The notes beneath the pieces were generated by a model, which was given only the letters and a program-made list of their open reading frames with translations, was not told where the DNA came from and searched no databases. This document shows positions 22,485-34,119 of a stretch of DNA of 64,000 nt, in pieces. Made by a program: the position numbers and the translations under genes. This DNA is from Valencia hispanica (taxonomy: Eukaryota > Chordata > Actinopteri > Cyprinodontiformes > Valenciidae), in NCBI GenBank assembly GCA_963556495.2, contig OY747712.1:54265069-54329068 (forward strand), given 5' to 3'. Position 1 is the first letter of the stretch. Every line of letters starts with the position of its first letter.

Positions 22485-22669
22485 GGTTTCCTCGTCCAGT
22501 TTGTTTTATGGAGAAATACAAAATAATGGTTATTATTATTAAACGTTTGCTATATTTGGCTCGAATGTTATGGTTTGTTTTTACCCGAGTTTGTTTGTTT
22601 TACCAGTTTATCGCCATATTACTTACGCACAGCTCTCGCGAGATCTCAGCAACAGCTCATCTGACAACC
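22485..22669 (-). promoter_or_regulatory. L1 5' UTR / presumptive internal promoter
   Basis: A 185-bp leader between the 5' end (set by the target duplication) and ORF1. On - it begins GGGTTGTCAGATGAGC. It contains no TATA box near the start but has the palindrome TCTCGCGAGA at 22634-22643, about 27-36 nt from the 5' end. Full-length L1s must carry their own promoter, so promoter activity here is expected; the role of the palindrome is inferred. Confidence 0.55.
22634..22643. promoter_or_regulatory. TCTCGCGAGA palindrome in the L1 leader
   Basis: A perfect 10-bp palindrome. The same motif is a known activating element of vertebrate TATA-less CpG promoters, bound by BANP and also linked to ZBTB33. 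Its position near the 5' end of a full-length L1 suggests it is part of the element's promoter. Binding is not shown here. Confidence 0.55.
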
Positions 22670-22686
22670 CAGAGAAACACAATTTT
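22670..22686. repeat. target-site duplication, 5' side of the L1
   Basis: CAGAGAAACACAATTTT, the second copy of the 17-mer at 15153-15169. It abuts the 5' end of the element. Confidence 0.9.
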
Positions 22687-24580
22687 GGCCAGTGGTTTTT
22701 TTATATTGTGTATTTTATATCACTAATGTTGACATAAAATCAGCCTTACAATCCAGGCTGTAGGCCCATGTAATTCAGGGTTTGAGTCCCACTTCTTTCT
22801 GTATTTCTGAGAATCCAGTTTAGACTGAGACATGACTGTTTAACATCTGTCACAGAAAGGCGCACAAACAGTGGACGAGGTGAGTAAGTGACTAAGCTGT
22901 GAGTGAAATTGGTGACTCAGTTATTGTCCAGTCGTTTATTGTAAACAGAGAAATTTTTACATTTACATCTAAGCACAGAAAGGATCAGCCAGTGGCGGCT
23001 TCAAACATGAGTGATTTATTAGCATCCTGGACTCAGTCGGGTAAATATCTGCTCTGGGTCCAGCTGGACCTGAGGGAGTGGGTGGAGATGCAGCATGCGG
23101 ACTGGCCGCCTGCTGTGAGCCCTCTGGGACTGGAGAGGAGTCTCCAAAGGTCTCCAATAACACCAATAAAATCACTAGATTTGTCGCTAGTCGCTTTTTT
23201 GAAAAAGAGTCACTAGAGGGTTAAAAAAAACTTGAGAAATATAGCAACAAAGTAGCTAAAAGTAGCATTTCTGTTTTTGTTACAGACTGGATGGGGTGGA
23301 TTCCAGGGCCGGAGTGGGTCTCGGTTTCAGCCCTGGAATTTCATGCCTAAATCACAAACTCTTATTTTTAAAATCATGTAATTATAACTTTCGCCTGTTC
23401 TGTTCTGTAAAGCATAAATTTAGTCTTTTTTTTCCCAAATGTATGCAGTTCATTGCAAATAAGGTTTGCTGCACAATATAGATTTATTTTAAGATGAGTG
23501 CACATCATTATTCTTTACAGCCCATCCTTTCCAACAATATCAGAATTTATATTCTGTTCAAATAAGCTTTTACAGATATCCGAACTCTTACAAATTAAAG
23601 AATAAATAAAATAAAAAAACTTTAAATTAAGTGATGAAAGTAAAATAAAAACTGTTGCACTCACTAATAACACAATCATCTCTTTTTTCCTCTGCAAGGA
23701 AAGAGTTCTGTCACAAGTTAGATTTCACAAATATAAGTATACGAGTTAAAAAGCAAGTCTCCAACATTTTTTGTTACATCAGAAAGTCCTTTTAATCAAA
23801 TATTAGAAATAATCTAATTACTATTAATAAAGAATGAAAAAAAAATGGCACTGCAGTCTGCAATTTTGTTATTCTGTGTATAACATAACTTTTTTCTCTT
23901 CATAACAGAAGTTTCAAAGAAACAAGTTCGACCCTGGTTTGGTCATGTTGAGTCATTATATTGGAACTAATGCTTGCTTGTTTAGAACAGCTCACCGGTT
24001 CCTTCCACACTGACAGGATCAATCCTCTCATTACTACTGGCACCTGGCTCTGACACTGAATCAGATTTTAAAAATGGTCATAATTATCTGCACAAATATG
24101 GCCTTTTCACAAAGCCTTCTGAATCAATTCAGCTCAGTTTCAATAATGTAGAACTGAATCATCTAGCATCTTAGGACATGTTTCATATACAGCAGGTCGA
24201 CACCATATTCTCCATTATATTAATTTTAATAACATTTACTCAATGAGAAGTTCTACCAGCCCACCCTTGACGTTTGGGCTCATGGCTGGTTCTTGGCGCT
24301 GGATCTTGCTCCTGACAAGGGGCTCCAGGCAGTGTCCCAGTTATGTGATGTTACAACATAGTATGATATGACACACAATTCATTAAAACAATAAATACGG
24401 TGGTTTGCGGGCAAAGTTCAACATCTTGTCTAACCTGTTTCCTTGTCCTCATTTGACGTTTCAAACTGTGAACTCGTTTTAGTAAAGAATTTGTCAATCC
24501 TTGCACATTTATCTGCGTCTCTACTATCATTGTTTTAAAAACAACTGACCGAATGGACTAACATGTTAGGTCAGGTTGAG

Positions 24581-24618
<38 letters not shown>

Positions 24619-25190
24619 AAGCGAGAGAGAGAAATTTCTTTGCGCCTCCTGGTACAATTACGATAAAGAATATTCTATTGTACTGTATTCTATATATACC
24701 TGCAATATGACCCCTTTCAATCTACATCAAGTGCTGGTAATGTTGTCTAAGAGGCGTCTTGAGTGTTCCAAATTATATCAAAACCAGGACATCCATTCTG
24801 GGTACTTATTTGGTATGTTACCTTTTATGTAAATACATTCAATTGATAATATGCAAGCAAAACCTTATCCATTAAATAGTTTCAAGGCCACTTACTAAAT
24901 GTTACATTTACAATCATTTTATTTACTGCATCTACAAAAGCTTTTCCATTTAATCTTAAGCTTTTTCAGTCTTTAATTTAATTGTTTGTGTTTGAGTGTG
25001 CATGTTGGGAAGTAGATCCTTATGACTCTTCCTTGTGTGATTTACTATAATACGTATTAAATATGATTATAATAGTTAGAATTTCTGTATTCTCAGGACT
25101 TACTGGACCCTTCACACTTTTTGAAAACTGTTAAAGATCTACATGATTGAACATTTACTCAGTGAGGGAAAATCTAATGATGACACATAG
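22687..25190. other. non-coding DNA, possible kcnn1 intron; one unclassified repeat-like block
   Basis: No coding exon was recognised. Around 22880-23270 a block rich in phrases such as TTTGTCGCTAGTCGC looks like a dispersed repeat, but I cannot name it. The rest is AT-rich. An A-rich run occurs near 23838. Confidence 0.4.
24589..24612. repeat. (TA)n microsatellite
   Basis: Twelve uninterrupted TA units directly after a short GTGTGT run, followed by a GAGA-rich stretch. Confidence 0.95.
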
Positions 25191-26040
25191 CTGATTGTTT
25201 TCAGATCACTGAGTCTATATGTGGTTCTTTTTGTAACCTACGTTTACCAACAGGAGAGCACATAGTCTCCTGTTATAGCATTTAACAAAGTTGGAACATA
25301 CCCAAAGAGGGGTCTCTGACCATTCCTATGGGATTAAGGTCAGTAGACTGAGATGGTCACAGAAGTAAGTAGATTTTTTGTCTGATCAACCATTTCTCTT
25401 TTGATCTGTCTTCATGTCTTTAATCATTAACCTGTTGAAAGACCCACTGATTACCTATGTTCGGTTTAGTAGTGGAGTCCATTTGGTTTTTTTTTTAAAT
25501 GGGATTTAAAAGGGTTCATGATCCCACACATTCTAGCAAAGTAACGATTGCCTTAGAAAAGAAACAGGCCCCCAGCATCACAGGGCTACCACCATACTTA
25601 GCAGTTGGCATGGATCCTTTGTTTTATGCCAGTTCCAATGGGTCTGTTGTTGAAAAACTCTATCTTAGTCTCATCTGATCAAAGCACATATAGTAGTTGC
25701 AGTTCAAGTCTCATGGTAGCTTTGTTTGTAATGGTAGGACAAAAAGACAAAACAGAACATCCTGCTCATCGTGCGAGGTGGCAAAATAAACTTGGCTCCT
25801 TTTAAAGTCTTGAATAGCATGTTATTCTCTATTTCCTATCAGTTAAGAGTGGTTAATTGAAATAGTCATCTTTTTTATATTATATTTATACTTCAGGGAA
25901 ACAGGAAGTCATGGATTATGAATAAGAAGCTCTTAAAAACTATGCACTATTAAAAACGTAAAGTATGAATTAGAAAAATGCTTCATTTAAATTTAATTTA
26001 GAAAAACTGTTAGGGGTGCCAATAATCATGGCTGGATTGT
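25190..26040 (-). pseudogene. old Tc1-like transposase remnant
   Basis: Read on -, 25565-25625 gives PTAKYGGSPVMLGACF, matching the conserved Tc1-type segment between the first and second catalytic Asp. A TCTCATCTGATCAAAGCAC phrase at 25669-25687 matches the usual region of the first Asp (DE(T)) on -. The segment GACCATTCCTATGGGATTAA (near 25319) and the terminal-type phrase AGGGGTGCCAATAATCATGG (near 26012) are typical of another fish Tc1 family. The frame is shattered and no terminal repeat pair with TA was found, so the limits are approximate. Confidence 0.6.
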
Positions 26041-29000
26041 TAACTGTGGTCATTTAGGTCGTGTATCATAAACTAATCTGCAGTCATCAACAGTTGGGAA
26101 TAGTGTATTAGTACGCATTAACAGGTGTTCCTGCCTGGGGGGAGGTTGACTGTGGATGGTAATTTGAACAAACTGTAGTTTGTTTTGTGAGAAGAAATTT
26201 AGATCATATTCCATTTCTCAGGTTCCACTACATATCATGTGTTTTATATGGCAATGGATAACTAATCGTCCTCTTTGAAACAATTCATATAAGCCCTGAG
26301 AATAATACAGTCAAAGTGGGAAACAAACTCTAGGTTCTTGACATATCTTTTGCCCTGGAATAGGTTGAAAGTGGTGCCAGCTCTTCTCCATGCTACCCCA
26401 AAACCCTACCACAGTATATTGAGAGCTCGAAAATATTTCTGATCAAGCCCCCTCTGTTTCCATACTGTCTTATGCTCTTTCACAGACAAGAGAGCAAAGA
26501 CATCCACAGTTAGCGCAAATAATAAAAGAGGAAGCGATGACACCTTTAGAATTTCTTTCAGCATATTTATGGGTTATGTTTACTGCAGAAAGAAGCCCAC
26601 TGTCCTGCACTGCGTTCACTAAGTTGAAAAATGCAGCACATTTCAGCCTGCACTGAAGGCATGACTCATTCTCTGCATGCCTTCATGCCAAGATGAATGA
26701 AGTTTGCATACTAGTCATTTGTAATTACAATATTTAGCCATCTGATCAAGTTTAGCCCTCTGGCAGCTATCAAAGACCATCTGGTGAAGTGTTGGAATGC
26801 AGGTAAAAGAGACAGGGGTGTCAAATTCAATGAACATCTTTCCTCCATGTTTTACAAATGAGAGTGTGTCCTTAAAGACACGTAATTCTCTTCCCAATGC
26901 GACATTATGAACCCTGAGTTTTCCCCTCACACTCCTGCTCTCAATATACTGGCTTTGAAGCATGCAGGATGCAGACAACTTTTTATTCCTGCATGATACA
27001 ATACGGACTGTTTCTGTGCATGTCACTAAACACTAGAACCCTACAAGCCACACACTTCTGTGGGACTAAACAGCTCACAGGAATTCTTCCCCTCTGAATT
27101 TGAGCATGAATGTGAACACGAGGAGTGGGAGTTCAATGCACTGCAGAAGGCATGAGTTGATTAAGAATATTAGATAGCAATGAACTGTCTTGGAGGAGAA
27201 CATTTTGCCAAGCATTTCTAATATAATTTTTCTTCTTGTAGAATGAAAAGACTGAGTCCTTAGTTTTTCATTTTTTTAATGTGAATTAGGAGATGATCTG
27301 TTAGAGACATGTTGACAGATCCACTAAACAGAAAACACATTTAATTGGATGAACCAAAATCTTCTTAAGTTTAGCCCAGAACAATAGATACATTGATTAG
27401 AACTGTTTTTATTGCTGTTACAATTTTTGTAATTATTTGACGAGCTGATAACAGTTTCAACTGATTCTGGTTTTACTATACCAGCTATGATATTTGTTGA
27501 TAAAAGAACAGCAGTTCAAGTATTCTTTAACTTTCTTTCAATTAGCTGTTCCTAAATATTTCTACAAGGCTTAGAGGTGACATTATGCAGCATTTGAGAG
27601 AGCACAGTTACTGTTAAACAGGGTTTCACTATTATTTTGTAACAAGGACAAAACTATCACAGAGTTCACATTTTAAACCATATTTAGAATGCGCTATTAG
27701 GGATTTGTGTGGTTAGCTTGTGTGCATTTCCCAGAGAATCTAGATGTTTACCTAAATTCGGAGATTTCTGTGAAGCTGTCAACTTTTCCAAATCTAGAAT
27801 TTAGCTTAACAGAACCAGTTGAAAAGATCTCAGTGTATCTAAGATATCTAAGTGTCGCTCTCTCTCGCTGAATGAATTATCTGTCTTTAAAAATTCCTCT
27901 TAAAAAGCATCTCTGTGCATCCTCTGATCTCATGTTTAACACCTTGTCTAAAATTGCCAACCTTTGGTCTTTTTTATCCAATCCATTGTGTACCCTGAAA
28001 TCTTTTGTTGATAATGTAATCTAGTAAGACTTAGATATGGTGGATTCACTGATCAGGAAAAAGCTGACATTTTTGAGTTTCTAACCAATCAGTGACATGT
28101 TTGGCCCCAGCCCCTCTCTTGGTGCATCTCCTACCTTAAAAATCCCAGTAGATATAACCTATACAGTTTTTTATACTGGACATTTTTCCAGAATGTTTTT
28201 TGAATATTTGGGGTAAAAAAAAGACTTATCTGAACTTCTTCAAGACAGTCCATTGGATATATTTAAGCAAGTTGAACAAAGATGCACAAGGCACATTTGC
28301 CTCTGTAACAGACTTTTGCATTGCTGCAAAAAGTATCGGAATGCCCTCCTCAATCTAGGGCTTCTACACTTTATTTCTTTCTAAAAGTAATTTTTCATAC
28401 ACTTTGTTGGCGTTTGTTCTAAAGTTTCAAGCATTGCTGAGAGCTACTTTAATGTTTGCCGATATCATTTGTATGTTCAAAGCTTTTTTTCTTTTTTTTG
28501 AGCAGCGTGATCTCTGATAGAGCATTTGTCACACACTGTGACCAATTAGTCAACTGTTTGATTTAAAGCAACATTATTACCATTTTGAATGCACTTCCAT
28601 GCATTTGTTTAGTTGCATTTATGAAAATGAATTTGAATTATCATGTCCCATGATGTCCGGTAAGAGGTACTCCTTTAACATTTGATAAATGTTCTTTAAA
28701 TCCTAATTTCTATAATATTTCTTAAACTGATTTGGAACTACAGCCATTTTTGAGTGTCCCTTATCATTCATATCTTCAAACATTAAATTTTTGTCTTTAA
28801 AAACACTAAACATGTTTTTGTTGATGCTGTTACTTTCCAATAATTCTATCACATTTTATATAGAAAAACAAAATCTTTTTAATTTGTGATCTTAGTTACT
28901 CTATCCAGAAATCCATTTTCTCTGCATGAAAATCAATGAAGTTCTTGTGCCAAACCAATGTAAGGTCTTGCTTAGGAGCAAATGTTATTGTGGACCACCT

Positions 29001-30877
29001 CTGAAAGCACCAACTCTGGTATTAAAGAAAACTAGTTCTATACTGCTCCAACTGTGTGTCTGAGCATGGATATTGATACAAAGTTAGATTAGCACTGGAA
29101 TAACACTAGCTCCCTTTTCTTAAAATTTTTTCTGATGTATGTTTAAATATCCTCTATTGAAGGGTTATACCTGAGTCAGTACAGCTGTGCACACAATTGC
29201 TATTTTCTTCTTCTAAATACAGAGCAGAGATCAGAAATCCGAATCAGGAGAGAGTTCCAAAACACTGTCTGTGGTTTAAAATGTGGTTCCAGTGGTTTAG
29301 CGAGGCTTAGTGGCTCCACGTACAGATCACTTGTCAACTCAGTTGTCCTGGGTTTGACATGTCCTCCCTCTTTTTTGTCTTTGCCCCCTTTCCTGTCTGG
29401 TTGCTGTGACGCCACTAGCAACACAAACTCTTACAAAAAAAGTGATTCCTGAGAATAAACCTTCTGTCTGCACACTGTATCCTGATTTTCTACACCACAT
29501 CAGAAATAACAGCAGACCAATCAAACAAGACGTTTCTGGTCCTATAATGACCTGGCAACAAGCTGGTTACCTGGCTGTAAAACACAACACTGTTGTTGAT
29601 CCAGACTACTTACCAGAGAAGTTGGAAGTAATAGCTATAAATGGTGTCGGTTTGCTACCAGCAAAAAAACAGCATTAAGTATTTGCAACACAAGCTAATA
29701 AAAATGAGGATCTCTTAATTTTCTGCTTCCAAAAACTAGGAAGGAACATGCTCAAAAGTAGATGATGTACATTCACATGATTTATTTACAGTTTTTTGCA
29801 GTTTGCCAATGCAGCTATCACCAAGGTTTATAGAGAATAGGATCGTTGGGCGCTACACTAACCATAACCAGTGTAGGACTATGACAGATCTAGGCCTTGA
29901 CATCACATAAATGATTTCTATGTGCTGAGGTTAAGATCCCAGCATGAAAAAAAATATATTGTCAGGTAGATGTCAGTAATGTAAAGGAAATCCTGGAATT
30001 TTTTTGTTTTCTAATTTTTTGGGACAGTTTCTCACCAGCATTCACAAGCATACATCACTAGCTAAGTAGGTACCCATTAATATGGTGCCCCAGTGTAATG
30101 ATGAAGGAATAATATTCTAGCATCAAAACTGTTACAGATGAATGAGCCTTTTCTTCCCGATGTCCTTGAGGTGCTCTGAAAACTCCACTAAAACTGGAAT
30201 GACACAAACTAATGTAAATTAAAGTCGTCCATTCATTATCTAAAATACTTTGATTGAGTTTGCATGTGTTTAAACATGAGCTTTTTTATGTATTTGTATA
30301 AAAATGCAAAATTCTCAAGGCTTTCAACAAATGAGTTAAATCTACAGGAGCATGACGACATCACTCCTCATCCAGAAGCTTAAATGGATCCAACCCCTTT
30401 AAAACCTTCATTTTGTCATAATGGGCCATAGTCTTTCAAACTCTAAGATCTGTTGTATATACCGTTATGTAGCCTCACTGTCAATTAATACAACCAACCT
30501 TGGAGATTTTTTTCCTCCATATTCTCTGTTGTCTTCTGTTATGTGTCCCACTCTCTTTCCAATTGACACCTATAGAATAATGTTTAGCAAAGCTGACAGT
30601 AACCCCCCCAAGCCTCCAATGTGGTATGACATCTGATCTTTCCCTATAAATGTGGAAGCCATATTGAATTTTGAGGTTAGAGGTTGTGAGGAACCTACAA
30701 CTTTCTAAATCAGAATTCAAACTTTAGGAGGCATTTCATGTGATTTGTTTTGTCCCGACTCAAAACTCTTGGCTACATAGTAGATATAGAATGCAGTGCA
30801 CCATAAGATTAAACCCTGGTTTAGCACAAGAACTTTGGTCTAAAAACTCTATAAACTACTACTACTACCTGTTAAAT
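26041..30877. other. no gene recognised; probable intron or intergenic DNA
   Basis: About 4.8 kb of AT-rich sequence. Two moderately long frames, - strand 26715-27026 (103 aa) and + strand 29406-29678 (90 aa), have no recognisable domain or splice context and are not called. I looked for the preceding kcnn1 exon (S1-S5) and did not find it here. Confidence 0.5.
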
Positions 30878-31077
30878 CAGCGGTGTCCAAAGTCAGTCCT
30901 CCAGGAATCCTGCATGTTTTAGTTCTCTCTTTGGTTCATCACAACTGAATGAAATGTGGTTCATCAGCAGGCCTCTGCAGAACAAAGTTGGACCAATTGA
31001 ATCAGCTGTGTTGGAGCAGAGACACATCTAAAACTGGCTGGACACCGGCCCTTGAGGATTGGAGGTGGACACCCATG
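30878..31077. mobile_element. hAT-type MITE (200 bp) with 8-bp target duplication
   Basis: The left end CAGCGGTGTCCAAAGTCAGT is mirrored by the right end, whose reverse complement is CATGGGTGTCCACCTCCAAT. The flanks TGTTAAAT (30870-30877) and TTTTAAAT (31078-31085) match at 7 of 8 positions, the expected duplication size for hAT elements. There is no coding capacity. It lies 216 bp before the pore exon of kcnn1. Confidence 0.75.
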
Positions 31078-31293
31078 TTTTAAATTTTGTCAGTTTGAAG
31101 CTAATGCACCAAACTGTTTTAGGACACAGAAGGTTCCCATTTCGTCATATTCTTCCTGCTTATTGTCCTCCAGCCACAGGCCTTGTTTGGCTCACAGAGC
31201 ATCCTGTTGTTCTTTAGCATGTTTGCATTCATTGAACTGTGTCTACCTTTTTCTGAGTGTTTCTCGCATCTCTGCTTGTCTTTATTGTTTCAG

Positions 31294-31435
31294 GTATCAT
31301 GACAAACAGGAAGTGACCAGTAACTTCCTGGGAGCCATGTGGCTCATCTCGATCACCTTCCTCTCTATTGGCTACGGTGACATGGTTCCGCACACATACT
31401 GTGGGAAAGGCGTGTGTTTGCTTACAGGGATCATG
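31294..31435 (+). CDS. kcnn1: kcnn1 exon: SK channel pore loop and S6 (142 nt)
   Basis: This exon encodes part of a small-conductance Ca2+-activated K+ channel, a plasma-membrane tetramer gated by bound calmodulin. After a pyrimidine-rich tract and AG (31292-31293), the first base completes a codon, followed by 47 codons. They begin [16 protein letters not shown] and include the K+ selectivity signature GYGD at 31370-31381, then [18 protein letters not shown]. The donor GTAGGT follows the ATG codon (phase 0). KQEV after YHD and His in VPHTYC fit SK1 better than SK2 (QQDV, Asn). The 142-nt length and phases match the conserved KCNN gene structure. The preceding exon was not found. Confidence 0.96.
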
Positions 31436-31549
31436 GTAGGTTCCTGTTGTTTTTGAGTAAAGATATCACTAACTGTGTGGAAGGAAAAAATAGGACGTAT
31501 TACTTTTTCTTAATCAAAATAAAACCTTGGATTGAGACATTTAATATCT

Positions 31550-31680
31550 CTAACTAGAAACTAAAACTTTAAACTGATTGGAATGTTTATATAATTGTAT
31601 TGAAATTACTTTCTTGTAAAATACCTTGATATGTCATCTGTTGTCAATCGGCACTATATAAATAAACTTAATTGAATTGA
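31550..31680 (+). repeat. L2-type LINE 3' tail
   Basis: The 3' UTR motif (CTTTCTTGTAAAATACCTTG, then GGCACTATATAAATAAACTT) ends in the ATTGAATTGAA tail shared by several L2-type copies in this window. It is severely 5'-truncated and lies inside the kcnn1 intron. Confidence 0.75.
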
Positions 31681-31897
31681 ACCTCACCTTACACATACAC
31701 CATAGCTCTCTTTAAGTCTTTTTGAATGTCGTTGTAGTTAATGGTACTCCTGCAGAGCTCAATCATCTGTTCTGTCACTTAGCTTTTCTAAAAAAGGACA
31801 TAGAATGGCCTGATACTTCACTGTGCTGAAAGGTTAAACCATGAAAAACGAAGGTTACTTTGTTTACTTTTGATTGTATTTTCTAATGTATTACTTT

Positions 31898-31916
31898 GGG
31901 GGGGGGGGGGGGGGGG
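31898..31916 (+). repeat. (G)19 homopolymer
   Basis: Nineteen consecutive G on the strand transcribed as kcnn1 intron, 463 bp after the pore exon. Its length is prone to assembly or sequencing error. Confidence 0.95.
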
Positions 31917-32016
31917 TCTGAATGCACACTGGCATTAGCATTTAGCATTATATGATGACATGATCTGATGAGAGTAACCTAAAAAATGCAAATGCTACTT
32001 TTGTTCATGGTTTTTA

Positions 32017-33727
32017 TTCAATTCAATTCAATTCAAAAGTACTTTATTTATCCCAGAGGGAAATTAGGTGTTGGTATAGCTCATATAATTATTTTTTTAA
32101 GGAGTTGTTGTAGATGATGATGGCTGTGGGCAGGAAGGATTTCCTGTAGCGGTCTGTATTGCAGCAAGACTGAAGAAGCCTCCGACTGAAGACGCTCTGT
32201 TGTTGTATGACTGTCTCATGAAGAGGATGCCCAGGGTTGTCCATAATTATTTTGATTTTATGAAGAATCCTTCTTTGCATGATCATCTCCAGAGGTTCCA
32301 CAGTTGTCCTCAGAACAGAACCAAAACAGAACCAGCCTTCTTTATCAGGTTGTTTAGCCTTTTTAAATCTCTGGCTCTGATGCTGCTACCCCAGCAGATG
32401 ATGGCTGAAGAGATTACACTCTCCACAACAGACTTGTAGAAGATTTGCAGCATCTTGCTGTAAATCATGAAGGACCTAAGCTTCCTTAAGAAGTCCAGTC
32501 TGCTCTGTCCCTTCTTGTAGACGGCTTCACTGTTCAGTCTCCAGGCCAGTCTGTTGTCAAGGTGAATTCTGAGGTATTTATACTCCTCAACCACCTCCAC
32601 TTCTTCTCCCATGATGGCAACAGTGTTCGACTTATCCCTGTTTCTTCTGAAATCTACAATCATCTCCTTTGTTTTGTTCACAATCAAGATAAGACGATGG
32701 TTTCCACACCATGTCACAAAGCGGTCCACCAGCTCTCTATATTCAGCTTCTTGTCCATCTCTGATACATCTGAGTATTTCTGCAGATGGCAGGTCTCGGA
32801 TTTGTACAGGAAGTCTGAGGTCTACAGAGTGAAAAGGAATGGTGAGAGTACGGTCCCCTGTGGTGCTCCTGTGCTGCTGACCACCTGGTTTGACACACAA
32901 TTCTTCAGTCTCACAAACTGTGGTCTGTTGGTCAGGTAGTCATTGATCCAGGCTATTGTTGAGGGCTCCACCTGTGTCTTCAGGAGTTTCTGACAAAGCA
33001 AATCAGGCTGAATTGTGTTAAATGCACTGGAGAAATCAAAGAACATGATCCTCACAGTGCTGCCTGCTTTGTCCAGATGACAGTGGGTTGTTTGAAGCAG
33101 GTGGATGATGGCTTCTTCAACTCCAACTCCACAGCGATAAGCAAACTGCAGTGGGTCTTAATATGTTCTTGTTTACTTATTCAGGGGGTGCAACCGGAGT
33201 CTCTCCAAAACCTTCATGATGTGGAATGTCAGGGCAACGGGTCTATAGTCATTGATGACTGATGGGTGAGTTCTCTTTGGTACTGGAAAAAGGCAGGATG
33301 TCTTCCACAACACTGGAACCTTCTCCTGAGTTAGGCTAAGGTTGAAGAGGTGCTGCAGAATCCCATCGAGCTGCTCAGCACAGGCCTTCAGGACTCTGGG
33401 GCTAAAACCATCTGGACCTGCAGCCTTGTTCCAGTTCAGTTTTTCCAGCTGCCTTTTCACCTGACTTTTGGAAACAGACAAGTGGGAGGGGGAGGAAAAG
33501 GGGGTAGCAGCATTTCCTGACTTGGTTGAAGTCGAACTTGTGGAATCAGAAGAGTCCATGACTGAGGTGAAGGATAAAACATCCAAGGTGTAACAGGAAA
33601 GCTGTTGGTCAGAGGAGAGCGGGATGTCTGTTTGGCTGGGAACATGAATGGGGGATGCTGAGCTAGTTCCTGAACTGAACCTGTTGAAGAATGTGTTCAT
33701 TTCATTGGCATCTTTTATAACGGAAAA
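32017..33727 (-). pseudogene. Rex1/Babar-like (CR1 group) LINE reverse transcriptase, broken and 5'-truncated
   Basis: Read on -, the pieces in order are: 33700-33173 with KLNWNKAAGPDGFSPRVLK, LWKTSCLFPVPKRT and NDYRPVALT; 33055-32822 with MFFDFSSAFNTIQPDLL and GAPQGTVLSPFLF; and 32900-32310 with WCGNHRLILIVNKTKEMIVD and EYKYLRIHLDNRL. The 3' end has a short UTR (TTTCCCTCTGGGATAAATAA) and an AATTGAATTGAATTG tail. The catalytic FADD region lies in the frameshifted junction near 32800. The endonuclease is missing. These features match the teleost Rex1 family. The copy sits in the kcnn1 intron, antisense to the gene. Confidence 0.85.
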
Positions 33728-33733
33728 AAGCTA

Positions 33734-33843
33734 CAGTGTCTTGGAAAAGTATTCACACCTCTTTTTTACCAATCATTTTCACATTTGTCATGGTACAACC
33801 TCATAATTCAGCATAATTTATTGGGATGTGATGTGATAGACTT
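33734..33843 (+). repeat. solitary Tc1-like terminal inverted repeat
   Basis: After a TA, the sequence CAGTGTCTTGGAAAAGTATT begins a typical Tc1-like terminus of a family different from copies 1 and 2, ending near GATGTGATAGAC. No partner terminus or transposase is present; it is cut off by L2 sequence. Confidence 0.6.
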
Positions 33844-33844
33844 A

Positions 33845-34064
33845 GAAGGCAAGGCAAATTTATTTGTATTGCACACTTTCAGCAGCAAGGCAATTCAAGG
33901 TGCCTTGGGTCATTAGGGAAAAAATAAAAGCAACAATAATAAAAATAGAAAACACAACAGAAATATAAAGAACATTAAAAAATATTACTGTTATGACATT
34001 CCAAGATGTTATTAATCAATTAATCAAAGGCAGCTCTAAACAGATGGATTTTTAGCCTTGATTT
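33845..34064 (-). repeat. LINE (L2-type) 3' UTR fragment
   Basis: GGCAAGGCAAATTTATTTGT followed by AGCAGCAAGGCAATTCAAGG is the reverse orientation of a common L2-type 3' tail. The body extends to TTTTTAGCCTTGATTTATC, where an ATCA repeat begins. There is no coding sequence. Confidence 0.6.

Positions 34065-34118
<54 letters not shown>
34065..34118. repeat. (ATCA)n tetranucleotide repeat
   Basis: About 13 units of ATCA, functioning as the 3' tail of the reverse-oriented L2 copy that follows; LINE tails of this kind often seed microsatellites. Confidence 0.92.

Positions 34119-34119
<1 letters not shown>

Larger units (their letters stand above)
15170..22669 (-). mobile_element. apparently full-length L1-clade LINE (7.5 kb) with 17-bp target duplication
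   Basis: Read on -, the element has a 185-bp 5' leader, ORF1 (22484-21651), ORF2 (about 21347-18309), a 3.1-kb 3' UTR, and an A-rich tail interrupted by G at 15187-15170. The identical 17-mers at its two ends mark one target-primed insertion and fix the boundaries, giving 7500 bp. The 3' end is confirmed independently by the short stub at 14725-14890. ORF1 is open but ORF2 is broken, so the copy is not autonomous now. Both L1 and Tx1 lineages in fish share this ORF arrangement; I assign it only to the L1 superfamily. Confidence 0.88.

Noticed and set aside
26715..27026. A 103-codon - strand frame
   Set aside because: No recognisable domain, promoter, or splice context; within chance expectation for 64 kb.
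29406..29678. A 90-codon + strand frame considered as an upstream kcnn1 exon or small gene
   Set aside because: It does not resemble any part of an SK channel and has no other recognisable motif.
22687..31293. Search for the preceding kcnn1 exon (S1 to S5)
   Set aside because: Not seen in any frame; it probably lies left of the window or beyond the repeats.
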